Shown piece by piece: positions 48,085 to 57,726 of a DNA stretch of 64,000 nt. Both the position numbers and the translations under genes were made by a program. The notes beneath the pieces are model-generated. The model saw only the letters and a program-made list of their open reading frames with translations, searched no databases and had not been told where the DNA came from. Origin of the DNA: Gluconobacter kondonii (GTDB lineage Bacteria > Pseudomonadota > Alphaproteobacteria > Acetobacterales > Acetobacteraceae). The first letter of the stretch is position 1, and each line of letters opens with the position of its first letter. Location: contig NZ_BEWP01000004.1 in assembly GCF_002723995.1 (NCBI RefSeq), positions 1-64,000 on the forward strand, given 5' to 3'.

Positions 48085-48113
48085 TTGTCACCCCACAGGC
48101 AGGCTGATACATC
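48085..48113 (+). promoter_or_regulatory. Candidate tRNA-Asp promoter
   Basis: TTGTCA (48085-48090) and TACATC (48108-48113) with a 17-base spacer, about 70 bases upstream of the tRNA. Matches sigma-70 boxes at five of six and four of six positions. Purely by consensus. Confidence 0.35.
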
Positions 48114-48164
48114 ACCGCCACCGACCAAGAGGAAGCCAAACAGCTTCCAGACGGAAGGTCCCAA

Positions 48165-48180
48165 GACACTGAAAAGTGTC
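48165..48180 (+). other. GNRA-capped hairpin just before tRNA-Asp
   Basis: Perfect 6-bp stem GACACT / AGTGTC with a GAAA loop, ending three bases before the tRNA 5' end. It may help leader processing or be a transcript structural element. Confidence 0.4.
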
Positions 48181-48183
48181 TCT

Positions 48184-48260
<77 letters not shown>

Positions 48261-48332
48261 CTCCTCTTATGGAGTTGGCCGCATTCTCCAAAAAAACTCT
48301 GAAGAAGCCACTGCCCGATTTTAGGGAAGACT

Positions 48333-48683
48333 ATGCTGTTCTTCATTCTGAAATGCCTGATTTCAGGGCTCCTGATCGCCGCCGCCTCCAGCATTGCGCG
48401 GCGCTATCCCGGCTTTGGTGCGCTGATTGCGTCCCTGCCGCTCGTATCGGTCCTGGGCATGATCTGGCTCTGGCTGGAAAAGCCGGACCGCATCGTCATG
48501 AGCCGTCATGCGGAAGCGACATTCTGGTATGTACTTCCCTCGCTACCCATGTTTCTGCTGATTCCGCGACTGCTCCGGGCAGGGCTGCCGTTCTGGTTCG
48601 CCCTATTGGCAGGATGCGCGCTGACGATCGTTCTGTATCTCTGTACGACATGGGCGCTCACCCGGTTCGGTACAGGCGGCTGA
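48333..48683 (+). CDS. DUF3147 family membrane protein
   Basis: 116 residues with four likely spans, a small inner-membrane protein of the DUF3147/GlpM-like family. LISGLLIAAASSIARRYPGFGALIASLPL and LPSLPMFLLIPRLLRAGL are family-typical. Function unknown. It lies between tRNA-Asp and the convergent polysaccharide exporter genes. Confidence 0.8.
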   Translation: MLFFILKCLISGLLIAAASSIARRYPGFGALIASLPLVSVLGMIWLWLEKPDRIVMSRHAEATFWYVLPSLPMFLLIPRLLRAGLPFWFALLAGCALTIVLYLCTTWALTRFGTGG

Positions 48684-48692
48684 GACGGGTCC

Positions 48693-49463
48693 TCAGCCCG
48701 CCTCTTCCAGATAAACGTCCAGAACCTCGTCTGGTGTGCCGTCCATGCGGATATGTCCGTTCTCAAGCCAGATGACGCGCGTACACCATTGCCGCATGAT
48801 CTTGGGCTGGTGCGTGGACAACACAAGGATTTCTGCCTGTTGGACGAGTTCCTCAAGGCGCGCCTTGGCCTTGTTCATGAACACCCCGTCTCCCGCGAGA
48901 AACCATTCATCCATCAGCAGGATCTGCGGAGAAGACGCTGTTGCCAGACCAAAGGCCAGCCGGACACTCATGCCCGCACTATAAACCTTCATCGGCATAT
49001 CCATATAAGGGCCGAGTTCGGCAAAATCCTGCACGTCCTGCTCGATCCGCTCAATCTGCTGGCGTGAGAGCCCCTCATAGCGTCCCTTGAGGCGAATGTT
49101 TTCACGCCCCGTCAGTTCGGGATTCATGCCCAGACTGCTGTCCAGCAGCGTCCGCATCGTTCCATCAAGCTGTACGCGTCCCGCAACAGGTTCGTAAATG
49201 CCCGCAAGCGCACGCAACAATGTGGTTTTTCCGGCACCGTTACTGCCGATCAACCCCAGCCGCTCGCCAGAATTCAGCGTGAAACTGATCTCCCGCAGCA
49301 CGCTCACGATCGTGCGCTCCCGCAGATCATGCATCAGATGAGCCGAGGGGGATGATGGCGCAAACCGGGCCAGCGTTTTGCCGACCTGCCGCTTCAGGGA
49401 GCGGCTCTGCCCATGATACAGCGGAAAATCGATACAGAGGCGATCAACAACAATCCCGGGCAT
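48693..49463 (-). CDS. Polysaccharide ABC exporter ATP-binding subunit (Wzt/KpsT-like)
   Basis: 256 residues from ATG 49463, two bases after the permease stop. Walker A GSNGAGKTT (73-81), signature YSAGMSVRLAFGLA, Walker B LLMDEWFLAGD. The short leader and EWFLAGD are typical of the KpsT/Wzt/TagH group that exports glycans. No long C-terminal carbohydrate-binding extension, so capsule-like or unmodified-chain export is more likely than Wzt with a cap-recognition domain. No glycan synthesis genes are adjacent. Confidence 0.9.
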   Translation of the reverse strand: MPGIVVDRLCIDFPLYHGQSRSLKRQVGKTLARFAPSSPSAHLMHDLRERTIVSVLREISFTLNSGERLGLIGSNGAGKTTLLRALAGIYEPVAGRVQLDGTMRTLLDSSLGMNPELTGRENIRLKGRYEGLSRQQIERIEQDVQDFAELGPYMDMPMKVYSAGMSVRLAFGLATASSPQILLMDEWFLAGDGVFMNKAKARLEELVQQAEILVLSTHQPKIMRQWCTRVIWLENGHIRMDGTPDEVLDVYLEEAG

Positions 49464-49467
49464 CAGA

Positions 49468-50307
49468 TCAGATCCAGTAAGGAATGCGCGAGCGCATCCG
49501 GCAGAACAGAATGGCCGCCAGAAGCCACAGAAGCACACTGTGCCCGAGAGCCGCTTCCCAGACGATGGACTCCACCGTCTGGCCCAGAAGCGGCGCACGC
49601 ACGATTTCAAGCAGCGGATAAAACGGATCAAGCAACAGATAGTGCCGTCCGGTCGTGATCAGTTCCGGCTTCCAGATCACCGGCGTCACGAAAAAGAAAA
49701 TCTGCATCAGAGACGCCACGATGGGCGCAATGTCCCGAAACCGCGCGCCCAACATCCCGATCAACAGAATGACGCAGAAACTGTCCACGATCCAGAGCGG
49801 CAGACTGAACAGCAGGCTCCAGATCTGCTGCGGCCAGACACGGAAGGCCGCAAACACGATGACGACGACGACCATGTTGTGAAGCAGGATCAGAAAATTC
49901 CTGACAATCACCTGCATCACCGGCAGACTGGCCGGAATCCGCATCGCATGAAACAGGGACGTGTTTTGCGTAAAGACAGTCCCTGCGTCGTTGACAACAG
50001 TCCCGCCATATCCCCACAGCACGATCGAAAGTGACAAAAACGGCAGATAGGCTTTCAGATCCATATGAAAGAGATAGCCGTACACCACGCCCATCGCGCC
50101 GATCATGACAGCCGTAGACAGCGTCAGCCACAGCGGCCCCAGAATGGAGCCGCGATATCGCATCTTGATATCCAGCCAGCCGAGCGTCACGGCCAGCGGC
50201 AACAGCCGCAGGCCCGCCTGCAGATCGCTCCACGCGGCGCGGACGAGCCCCCAGCCCCGCAGGGGCTCAAGGGTCAGAACAGGAGAACGGGCATTCATGT
50301 CTTCCAT
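49468..50307 (-). CDS. Polysaccharide ABC exporter permease (Wzm/KpsM-like)
   Basis: 279 residues with six spans, ABC-2 permease family. LGWLDIKMRYRGSILGPLWLTL and MQIFFFVTPVIWKPELI are characteristic. AGGGAAGG lies upstream of the ATG (50307; an ATG at 50298 is also in frame). Pairs with the ATPase immediately downstream. Substrate unknown. Confidence 0.9.
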   Translation of the reverse strand: MEDMNARSPVLTLEPLRGWGLVRAAWSDLQAGLRLLPLAVTLGWLDIKMRYRGSILGPLWLTLSTAVMIGAMGVVYGYLFHMDLKAYLPFLSLSIVLWGYGGTVVNDAGTVFTQNTSLFHAMRIPASLPVMQVIVRNFLILLHNMVVVVIVFAAFRVWPQQIWSLLFSLPLWIVDSFCVILLIGMLGARFRDIAPIVASLMQIFFFVTPVIWKPELITTGRHYLLLDPFYPLLEIVRAPLLGQTVESIVWEAALGHSVLLWLLAAILFCRMRSRIPYWI

Positions 50308-50441
50308 GCGCCTTCCCTACCATGAAAGCAGGCGCTGCCCATCCCCCTTGCCCGCGAAACATCCCACTTCGCAGAACACCTTCAGCCCGACATGATGATT
50401 TCCCTTGCATCCTGCGCCATCCTCGCCGACATGCTGCGGTC

Positions 50442-51083
50442 ATGTCTTATGCTGTGAAGGAAATGTTCGTGACCCTCCAGGGCGAGGGTGCACAGACAGG
50501 CCGTGCCTCGGTGTTCTGCCGGTTCGCGGGCTGCAACCTGTGGTCGGGCCGCGAACAGGATCGCGCCACGGCCGCCTGTACGTTCTGCGATACCGATTTC
50601 ATCGGGACGAATGGCGAAGGCGGTGGCCGCTTCGACACCGCCGAGGCTCTGGCCGCCACCATCGCGGCCTGCTGGACCGGCACAGCCGATGACAGCGGTC
50701 GCCGCTATGTCGTTTTCACCGGCGGCGAACCTCTGCTCCAGCTTGATGATTCGCTGATCGCCGCCGTGAAGGCTCAGGGTTTTGAAATCGCCGTGGAAAC
50801 CAACGGCACGATCGCAGCCCCTGCCGGAATCGACTGGGTCTGCGTCAGCCCCAAGCCGAACAGCACGCTCATCCAGACCGAAGGCGCGGAACTCAAGCTG
50901 ATCTACCCCCAGCCGGAGCTGCCGCCCGAACTGTTCGAACATCTCTCCTTTCGCCATTTCTGGCTTCAGCCCATGGACGGCCCCGACCGCATCGCCAACA
51001 CACAGGCCGCCGTCGCCTACTGTCTGCGCCACCCGCGCTGGCGCCTGTCGCTCCAGACACACAAGCTGATCGGAATCCCCTGA
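50442..51083 (+). CDS. queE: 7-carboxy-7-deazaguanine synthase
   Basis: 213 residues from MSYAVKEMF; radical SAM enzyme that contracts CPH4 to 7-carboxy-7-deazaguanine in queuosine synthesis. The atypical cluster motif C31-x14-C46-x2-C49 followed by DTDF is the long-insert QueE type (as in Burkholderia). [15 protein letters not shown] and VCVSPKP are further family motifs. Two bases separate it from queC. Confidence 0.95.
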   Translation: MSYAVKEMFVTLQGEGAQTGRASVFCRFAGCNLWSGREQDRATAACTFCDTDFIGTNGEGGGRFDTAEALAATIAACWTGTADDSGRRYVVFTGGEPLLQLDDSLIAAVKAQGFEIAVETNGTIAAPAGIDWVCVSPKPNSTLIQTEGAELKLIYPQPELPPELFEHLSFRHFWLQPMDGPDRIANTQAAVAYCLRHPRWRLSLQTHKLIGIP

Positions 51084-51085
51084 CC

Positions 51086-51820
51086 ATGAGCACGAACACG
51101 GCTATCAGCAGCAACACCGCGCTCGTCCTGTTCTCCGGCGGGCAGGATTCCGCAACCTGCCTCGCCTGGGCCCTCTCCCGTTTCGACCGCGTCGAGACGG
51201 TCGGATACGCCTACGGACAGCGCCACGCCATCGAACTCGAATGCCGCGACACCCTGCGCGAGCAAATGGCCGCGTTTTCGCCGGAATGGAAAGCACGCCT
51301 CGGCGACGATCACACGATCGACCTCGCCTCCCTCGGTGCGCTGTCCGAAACGGCCCTGACCCGTGAAGCCGAGATCGGACTGAGCGAAAACGGTCTGCCC
51401 AACACGTTCGTGCCGGGCCGCAACATCATTTTCCTGACCTTCGCCGCCGCCCTCGCCGTCCGCCGCAATGCGCGCCACATCGTCACCGGCGTCTGCGAAA
51501 CCGACTATTCCGGCTACCCAGACTGCCGCGACGACACAATCAAGGCCCTTCAGGTCGCCCTGAACCTCGGCATGGACCAGCGTTTCGTGCTGCACACGCC
51601 GCTGATGTGGATCGACAAAGCCCAGACATGGGACCTGACCGAGCAACTCGGCGGCCAGCCCCTCGTGGACCTGATCAACCGGGACAGCCATTCCTGCTAC
51701 ATGGGCGACCGCACCCATCAGCATGACTGGGGCTATGGCTGCGGCACCTGCCCGGCCTGCAATCTGCGGGCCGACGGATGGCGCCGCTACCAGCAGAGCC
51801 GCCACGGAGGCGCCGTATGA
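51086..51820 (+). CDS. queC: 7-cyano-7-deazaguanine synthase
   Basis: 244 residues. ATP-pyrophosphatase loop SGGQDS (17-22) and zinc-binding C204-x14-C219-x2-C222-x2-C225. Converts 7-carboxy-7-deazaguanine to preQ0. Its stop overlaps the queD start (ATGA). Confidence 0.96.
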   Translation: MSTNTAISSNTALVLFSGGQDSATCLAWALSRFDRVETVGYAYGQRHAIELECRDTLREQMAAFSPEWKARLGDDHTIDLASLGALSETALTREAEIGLSENGLPNTFVPGRNIIFLTFAAALAVRRNARHIVTGVCETDYSGYPDCRDDTIKALQVALNLGMDQRFVLHTPLMWIDKAQTWDLTEQLGGQPLVDLINRDSHSCYMGDRTHQHDWGYGCGTCPACNLRADGWRRYQQSRHGGAV

Positions 51821-52344
51821 CCGCCGAACTCGTCTTCACCCGACGTTTCTGTATGGGACACCGGCTCATTGCCGGATCAAGCGAACGCTGCGCCATCCCG
51901 CATGGCCATAACGAATATGTCCGCGTCACGCTCCGCCCGGCCAAACAGACCCGGCTGGACGGCCACGCGAACATGATCCTGCCCTTCGCCGAAGCCAAGA
52001 CACGCTGGCACCATTTCGTGGACAACAACCTTGATCACGCGCTCCAGCTTTCGGAAACAGACCCGCTGCTCGCATGGTTCCGCGCCAATGAACCCGAACG
52101 CGCCAGCCGGATCGTCGTCACGCCCGGCGACCCGACAACGGAACTGATGGCAGCCCTCATGCTCGCCAAGCTGACCGCCATTCTCGCGGATCAGGGCGAC
52201 ATCCTGCGCGTTCATGAAATCGAACTGGAAGAAACTCCCACCAACACCGTACGCCTCGGCGGCAACCCACAGCATTACCTGCCCGCCGTCTCAAGGCCCC
52301 CGGAACAGTGCTGGTGGAATAAAGCGGACGCCAGCATTTCCTGA
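51817..52344 (+). CDS. queD: 6-carboxytetrahydropterin synthase
   Basis: 175 residues, PTPS family. Zinc histidines His15 (CMGHR), His29 and His31 (PHGH), catalytic Cys25. The C-terminal [12 protein letters not shown] holds the substrate Glu. Converts dihydroneopterin triphosphate (product of FolE at 56156) to carboxytetrahydropterin for QueE. A roughly 25-residue C-terminal extension compared with the shortest QueD. Confidence 0.94.
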   Translation: MTAELVFTRRFCMGHRLIAGSSERCAIPHGHNEYVRVTLRPAKQTRLDGHANMILPFAEAKTRWHHFVDNNLDHALQLSETDPLLAWFRANEPERASRIVVTPGDPTTELMAALMLAKLTAILADQGDILRVHEIELEETPTNTVRLGGNPQHYLPAVSRPPEQCWWNKADASIS

Positions 52345-52359
52345 CGTCCGAACCAAGCT

Positions 52360-53259
52360 TCAGGCCTTATGGACCGAAGCGTCATAAATTTCCCCGATCA
52401 CCTCTCCGAGCGCCACATCGAACTGTGCATCATCCATCTGATGCCGCAGATCACCGATCAGCGCGCGGGAGAAGCTCGCAATCATCCGGTGATTGTGCCG
52501 CAGCTTCTCGCAGGCCTGATCCAGCGGATAGCCCCCTGACAGCGCCACAACCCGCACCATCCGCGGATCACGCGCAATATCGTCATAGAGATCCGCAATT
52601 TCCGGGATCGTGACCTTCAGCATGATCCGGGCGTCTTCGGGCAGCTTTTGCAGCTCTTCGAGGACGTAATCATGCAAAAGCTGCTCACAAGCTGCCTTGT
52701 CCGGGCTCTTGATGAGCACTTCCGGCTCCAGAATGGGCACCAGCCCATGTTTACGAACCTGCTCCGCCACCGCGAACTGCTGGCGGACAATGGCCCGGAT
52801 GCCGCTTTCGGAGGGCAGGCGAATCGTTGAACGTTCTTTCGTTCCATAAACGCCCAGCTTGGCCGCACGCGCCAGCAGGGCGTCCAGATCGGGCATCGGC
52901 TTCATAAGCTGAACGCCGTCCGCTTCCGCCTCCAGCCCCTTGTCGATCTTCACAAACGGCACAACGCCCCGTTCGCGCCACAGATAGGCCGGAACAGGTT
53001 CACCGTTCACGTCGCCGTCCATCGTGCGCTCGAACAGAATGGCCCCGATCACCTTGTCGCCCGTAAAGGAAGGCGCCGTGATGATCCGGACCCGCATGTC
53101 GTGCATAAGCGCGAACATCTGGCTTTCGTCCGAATATTCGCTCTCGGCAATGCCATACTGCTTCAGCGCGCCCGGCGTGGAACCGCCACTCTGATCCAGA
53201 GCGGCAATAAACCCGCCTTTGTCGGCCATCTGTGACATCATCTTGTCTGCGGTGCTCAT
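52360..53259 (-). CDS. fda: Class I fructose-bisphosphate aldolase
   Basis: 299 residues from MSTADKMMSQ (AGGGG upstream). Bacterial class I aldolase like staphylococcal FbaI: GGFIAALDQSGGSTPGALK, ILFERTMDG, FVKIDKGL, LVPILEPEVLI, MLKVTIPE (Schiff-base lysine region) and SGGY. Cleaves or forms fructose-1,6-bisphosphate without metal. Convergent with queD across 15 bases. Confidence 0.95.
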   Translation of the reverse strand: MSTADKMMSQMADKGGFIAALDQSGGSTPGALKQYGIAESEYSDESQMFALMHDMRVRIITAPSFTGDKVIGAILFERTMDGDVNGEPVPAYLWRERGVVPFVKIDKGLEAEADGVQLMKPMPDLDALLARAAKLGVYGTKERSTIRLPSESGIRAIVRQQFAVAEQVRKHGLVPILEPEVLIKSPDKAACEQLLHDYVLEELQKLPEDARIMLKVTIPEIADLYDDIARDPRMVRVVALSGGYPLDQACEKLRHNHRMIASFSRALIGDLRHQMDDAQFDVALGEVIGEIYDASVHKA

Positions 53260-53450
53260 CAAGATCCCCTTCGATACAGGAAAACCGTCACCGCTCCCGA
53301 AGGACCCCACGGATCACCCCGCCTCGCAGTACGTTTCCCGACACAGTCCAATCGCGCCGATGCCCGGAATGGTTCCTGCCCGACAGCTGCGGAAAGTCAT
53401 AGCGCACCCCCGACACCCGATGAAGCGGCCCGCCGCTCACCAAATCAGGA

Positions 53451-54056
53451 TCAGCCGTCTTCAGAGCCGTTCTGACCATTTTCATAAAGCGCCAAAAACG
53501 CCTCGATATCGTCGCTCATCAGCGCTCCGCAGCGCTCTTTCACCAGAGTTTCCGGCCATTCCCACCAGGCCAGCGCCAGAAGCCGCGCAATGATGCTTTC
53601 GGGAAACCGGTATCGGATCACTTTTGCCGGATTACCCCCCACAATCGCATAAGGCGGCACCGATTTCGTCACGAGCGCTTGCGCGGCAATCACGGCACCG
53701 TCACCAATCGTCACGCCAGACATGACCGTAGCCTGCGCTCCAATCCAGACGTCATTGCCGATCGCGACCTCTCCCTTGCTGGAGTGATCGTATTGCCCCT
53801 CTTCGGCAGCAGGCCAGAAATGCGAGAGCGTTTTGAACGGATAGGTGCTGACCAGATCGGCCCGGTGATTCCCCAGAATGATCGTGACACCGGGGCCGAT
53901 CGAACAGTAGTCGCCAATCCGCAGCCCGGCCTCTCCGGCTTCCAGAACAGTGGGGACGCCATAAGTGTGTGGGCCGATCTCCCAGCCCCACTCATCCTGC
54001 TGATACGCCAGCGCATAACGTGTCAGGGCCTGAAAGGCACGATTTCCAAACGACAT
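53451..54056 (-). CDS. Hexapeptide-repeat O-acetyltransferase (CatB/Vat-like)
   Basis: 201 residues with left-handed beta-helix repeats. IGDYCSIGPGVTIILGNHRAD-STYPF holds the catalytic His region, and VAIGNDVWIGAQATVMSGVTIGDGAVIAAQALV the repeats. IVGGNPAKVIRYRF ends the fold. CatB-type members acetylate chloramphenicol or streptogramins, but many homologues act on sugars, so resistance is not assumed. Confidence 0.85.
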   Translation of the reverse strand: MSFGNRAFQALTRYALAYQQDEWGWEIGPHTYGVPTVLEAGEAGLRIGDYCSIGPGVTIILGNHRADLVSTYPFKTLSHFWPAAEEGQYDHSSKGEVAIGNDVWIGAQATVMSGVTIGDGAVIAAQALVTKSVPPYAIVGGNPAKVIRYRFPESIIARLLALAWWEWPETLVKERCGALMSDDIEAFLALYENGQNGSEDG

Positions 54057-54177
54057 GGGCTCATTCCTTCATGCTGATGCCTGTGGAAAAGCCGAAGCAA
54101 TGCACAAAGAGCCACGGCCGGGAGACCAGCATGCCTCTGCCGCACCGGAAGTCCATGCGCCTCGAGAAAACGTGATG

Positions 54178-55086
54178 TCAGACGTTCAACCAAGGCACTC
54201 TCGCTGGCTCAAGTCCGAGAAGCGCCTTCGCCTTACGATTACAGGCCCCGCTCAGACTGTTCTGATAATAGACGCTCTCTTCTCCGCCATGCCTGACAGT
54301 ATCGGCCTCATCCACATGCGGCGGAGCATCGGCCCCAACCCACGCCGCATAGGCTGGCAACCATCGAGACAGCGCGGTCGGCTGATTATCAACCACGTTA
54401 TAGACCCCGGCAGGTGCCTTCAGAGCCGCAACCGTCGCCTGCGCCGCATCGTCCACATGGATAAACGAAAACACGCCCCGCCCGACTCCAATCACAGGCA
54501 CCTCACCCTTGCGGACATGCAGGCTGAACGCACCATCCGGCCAGTACCAGGTGCGTGGCCCATAGAAAAACCCGTATCTAAGCGCGACACCTTCCATGAC
54601 GCCATCGCCCAGAACGCGCTGTTCCAGCGCTTCATACATCCGCGCACTCTCCCCGATCCCGCCGGGAGCATCCGTTCTCAACCGCGAATCTTCAGTCGCA
54701 AGCGCTCCCTCACCATTCAGGTAAAACCCGCAGGACTGCTGCACATAACGTCGTACACCCACAGCCCGGGCAGCATCATGAAGATTGCCCCCGCCCTCCA
54801 GACGCAGCACCCGATCCGCAGGCAACCTCTGCGCCAGATCGAACGGGCTGGACGGCAGGGACGTCAACTGATCGATCACAGCCTCCGGCCGTACCCGCTC
54901 CAGAAGAGCGAACATCTCCGCCCGATCCAGCGCATTCCCCACCACCGGCCGTGCGCCAAGCTCCTGAAGGACAGGAGCATTTTCAGCCCGACGCACCATC
55001 CCCCAGACCTCATGCCCCGCTTTCACCAGACGCGCGATCAGAGGACACCCCACAGCACCGCTTGCCCCAGCTAGCAGAATTTTCAT
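54178..55086 (-). CDS. NAD-dependent epimerase/dehydratase family protein
   Basis: 302 residues, extended SDR Rossmann protein. NAD loop GASGAVGCPL (7-16), YVQQSCGFYLNGEGAL with the Tyr/Lys-type region, LRYGFFYGPRTWY, FIHVDDAAQATVAAL. The substrate is unclear; many relatives act on nucleotide sugars or small carbonyls. Twenty bases after the cupin gene and probably co-transcribed with it and the Rrf2 regulator. Confidence 0.85.
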   Translation of the reverse strand: MKILLAGASGAVGCPLIARLVKAGHEVWGMVRRAENAPVLQELGARPVVGNALDRAEMFALLERVRPEAVIDQLTSLPSSPFDLAQRLPADRVLRLEGGGNLHDAARAVGVRRYVQQSCGFYLNGEGALATEDSRLRTDAPGGIGESARMYEALEQRVLGDGVMEGVALRYGFFYGPRTWYWPDGAFSLHVRKGEVPVIGVGRGVFSFIHVDDAAQATVAALKAPAGVYNVVDNQPTALSRWLPAYAAWVGADAPPHVDEADTVRHGGEESVYYQNSLSGACNRKAKALLGLEPARVPWLNV

Positions 55087-55105
55087 GATCCGTTTCCTTC
55101 AGACA

Positions 55106-55498
55106 TTACTTCGCGGGCAAGACGAACGGCGCAGCCTTGTCCTTGACGAAAAACGCAAGAAAACGGGCAGGCTCGGTCTGGCTGGCATTGCGTCCGACGA
55201 GATGCACATCATCCGGTCCCTCAAAGAACGTCTGCCCCGGATGCAGGGTCACAGGCTTCCCGCCCCTGACCTGCATAACGACACTGCCCTGCAACACATA
55301 AACGAACACCGAAGCGCCATGCCGGTGAATCGGGTCGGACCCGCCGGGCGGATAATCGACGGTCAGCATGGCCCCTTCTTTTCCCGGTATGCCCGGCAGA
55401 TCATGCGCCAGAAGCGGCGTGACCTTCGTCGCGGCATGAAGGGAAGACGTGCAGACGCACAAAGCCAAGGCTCCAAGCGCAATAAAACGACGCATCAT
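55106..55498 (-). CDS. Periplasmic cupin-domain protein
   Basis: 130 residues with a signal peptide (about 1-22). One cupin barrel: PIHRHGASVFVYVLQGSVVMQV and LHPGQTFFEGPDDVHLVGRN, which hold the first His pair and the second motif His. May bind a metal or small ligand. Its start overlaps the Rrf2 stop, so regulator and target may be linked. Confidence 0.82.
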   Translation of the reverse strand: MMRRFIALGALALCVCTSSLHAATKVTPLLAHDLPGIPGKEGAMLTVDYPPGGSDPIHRHGASVFVYVLQGSVVMQVRGGKPVTLHPGQTFFEGPDDVHLVGRNASQTEPARFLAFFVKDKAAPFVLPAK

Positions 55499-56037
55499 TC
55501 TGTATCCGCAGACCGTCGCTGCCGGACTTTACTGGTCCGGCGTGTCTGGGAGCGGTTCTCAAGCCATCCCTGCGCCTTTCCCAGAAACGCAGAGGGCGCC
55601 TTGTCCCGAACAGAGGACGCCAGATCGGCCAGAGACGTCCGCGCCAGTTCCTCACGCATGATCTGCTCGGCCCGCAGCATGGCCGCATGAATGCTGCACA
55701 CGCCCTTCGTGGCCCATTGCGGCGGCGTGGCGTCGAAGAGGACGCAACGCCCGCGAATTTCCTGACAGTTAAAAAGGCTCTTCCGGCCCTCAGCCGCGTC
55801 CACAACGTCCAGCACGCTGATCTGCGTCGGAGGGCGGGCCAGCCTGTAGCCACCCCTCAGCCCTTCGGAGGCCGCAAGAATCCCGGCTTTCTCCAGCTTC
55901 GGAAGCTGCTTGGCGACAAATGCCGCCGGAATGTCCTGAAGTTCCGCCAGATCCAGACTGCTGACTGGTTCGGGATGCTCCACGAGCCACAACAGACTGT
56001 GCAGGACGTATTCGGTGCTTGCGCCATAAAGTGACAT
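55495..56037 (-). CDS. Rrf2/NsrR-like transcription regulator
   Basis: 180 residues. Winged-helix N-terminus (VLHSLLWLVEHPEPVSS to RGGYRLARP) and three Cys (C91, C98, C114) that could hold an iron-sulfur cluster, as in IscR, NsrR and RsrR. The C-terminal Arg-rich tail is long. It is predicted to sense nitric oxide, iron-sulfur or redox state and to control the coupled cupin/epimerase genes. Confidence 0.85.
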   Translation of the reverse strand: MSLYGASTEYVLHSLLWLVEHPEPVSSLDLAELQDIPAAFVAKQLPKLEKAGILAASEGLRGGYRLARPPTQISVLDVVDAAEGRKSLFNCQEIRGRCVLFDATPPQWATKGVCSIHAAMLRAEQIMREELARTSLADLASSVRDKAPSAFLGKAQGWLENRSQTRRTSKVRQRRSADTE

Positions 56038-56155
56038 ACGCAGACCATATAAGTCCGCGTTTTGATTCGCAAGCCATCCACGCGCAGAAACGCAGGCTTC
56101 AAAAGCCCTGAAGAATCATCCGTTTTTCAGATTGCCCCGAAACGCCCGGCGCGGA

Positions 56156-56830
56156 TTACCCGCGCAGAAGCGACATAATCTCCATCCGGGCCGCATTGTC
56201 GTGCTGCCAGCTTCCGCGTGCGATGGACGTCACGGTCGTGGAACCGGGCGAACGCACACCGCGCATGCTCATGCACATATGCTCGGCTTCAATCACGACC
56301 AGCACGGCTTCCGGCGCCAGAACATCTTCCATGCCCTGCGCGATCTGATCCGTCAGACGCTCCTGAAGCTGCGGCCGACGCGCAAACCCTTCCACCAGCC
56401 GCGCAATCTTGCTCAGGCCCGTCAGACGGCCACCTGCCGGGAGGTAAGCCACATGCGCCTTGCCATAAACCGGCAGAAGATGATGCTCACACATCGAATG
56501 GAAGCGGATATCCTTGACGATCACCGCACCATGATGCCGGTCCGCCGAGAACTGCGTCTTCAGATGATCCCGCGGGTCCTGATGCAGCCCGCTGAACACT
56601 TCCAGATACATCTTCGCAACACGCTGTGGCGTATCGAGCAGCCCCTCGCGATCCGGGTTTTCACCCAGCGCCTCAAGAATTTCCCGCACAGCCCCCGCAA
56701 TCCGCACTTCCGCATCCGCAGGCAGCGGCAACGCTCCCATCGGACGACGCTCCTCGGACGAGAGGCTCTCCTGATTGTCCGACAGATAGGCCGATGCAGT
56801 GGCTACGGTCGTGGCGTTCAGGTTGGTCAT
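56156..56830 (-). CDS. folE: GTP cyclohydrolase I
   Basis: 224 residues, type IA. Zinc ligands Cys114, His117 and Cys186 are present ([17 protein letters not shown]). First enzyme of tetrahydrofolate synthesis and source of dihydroneopterin triphosphate for QueD. A disordered 35-residue N-terminus. Overlaps folBK by four bases. Confidence 0.96.
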   Translation of the reverse strand: MTNLNATTVATASAYLSDNQESLSSEERRPMGALPLPADAEVRIAGAVREILEALGENPDREGLLDTPQRVAKMYLEVFSGLHQDPRDHLKTQFSADRHHGAVIVKDIRFHSMCEHHLLPVYGKAHVAYLPAGGRLTGLSKIARLVEGFARRPQLQERLTDQIAQGMEDVLAPEAVLVVIEAEHMCMSMRGVRSPGSTTVTSIARGSWQHDNAARMEIMSLLRG

Positions 56831-57726
56831 GCGGGTTCAGGCTCCTCTATGCCCCGACGGCCCGTGCCATCAGGGACGCGCCGGGTCACATCCCCCGGGC
56901 TCCGCGGCAGGACTGCTAGCGCGTCGCGCACGCGACGTCCACTAATGACATGATCTGGATCAATTTCCGCCAGCGGTTCCAGCACGAAAGCCCGCTCGAA
57001 CAGACAGGCATGCGGCAGCCTCAGAACCCGGTCCCGAACATCCCGCGCGCCATAATAAAGAACATCAATATCCACGGCCCGCGCGCCCCAGCGCACGCCC
57101 GGCACACGTCCCAGCTCCGTCTCGATCGCCTTGCACTCCCGCAGAAGCGCATGAGGCGCCAGAGTCGTCCGTCCGGTCACACAGAGATTCACAAACGTCG
57201 GCTGCTCTACCCCGCCCCAAGGCGCACTGTCATACAGCGACGACACCTTCACGATCTCCAGCCCGTCCACAAGCGACAGCCGATCCACTGCCGCCGCTAG
57301 AACAGCCTCCCTCTCTCCAAGATTACTGCCCAGCGAGAGCGCAACCTCGTGAACCCGGGCTTGTTCCACTAGCACAGCCGTCCCCGACACCACATACGGC
57401 ACCGGCGCGGACGGTTTACGGACTTCAACCCGAACCCACTCCACACGCTCAAGCCGTGCCAAGACCGCTTCCGCAATCCGCCCGGCGACCGTCTCGATGA
57501 GCTGAAGCGGCTTTCCAGTCACGATGTCCGACGCGATATCGCATAGCGTCCCGTAACAGACGGCCTGTTCGTAATCATCGCCCGCAATCGCATCCGACAG
57601 GTCCGCACGGATCTCGATATCCACCACGAAACGCTGCCCAATCCGCGTCTCTTCAGGCAGCACGCCATGATAGCCAAACAGACACAGATCCCGCACGAAA
57701 ACGGACGTCAGGGCAGGCACAATCAT
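56827..57726 (-). CDS. folB/folK: Fused dihydroneopterin aldolase / HPPK
   Basis: 299 residues. FolB part (about 1-118): [10 protein letters not shown] and Lys104 in [12 protein letters not shown] part (about 127-285): [11 protein letters not shown] and Mg-binding Asp219/Asp221 in [11 protein letters not shown]. The protein makes 6-hydroxymethyl-dihydropterin and pyrophosphorylates it, handing it to FolP. Overlaps folP and folE by four bases each. Confidence 0.94.
   Translation of the reverse strand: MIVPALTSVFVRDLCLFGYHGVLPEETRIGQRFVVDIEIRADLSDAIAGDDYEQAVCYGTLCDIASDIVTGKPLQLIETVAGRIAEAVLARLERVEWVRVEVRKPSAPVPYVVSGTAVLVEQARVHEVALSLGSNLGEREAVLAAAVDRLSLVDGLEIVKVSSLYDSAPWGGVEQPTFVNLCVTGRTTLAPHALLRECKAIETELGRVPGVRWGARAVDIDVLYYGARDVRDRVLRLPHACLFERAFVLEPLAEIDPDHVISGRRVRDALAVLPRSPGDVTRRVPDGTGRRGIEEPEPA

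Noticed and set aside
50322-50441. Possible preQ1 riboswitch before queE
   Set aside because: I looked for a preQ1-type pseudoknot consensus and found none; the region is also downstream of the divergent exporter start.
53451-54056. Calling the CatB-like protein a chloramphenicol-resistance gene
   Set aside because: Hexapeptide acetyltransferases are broad; nothing here identifies the acceptor.
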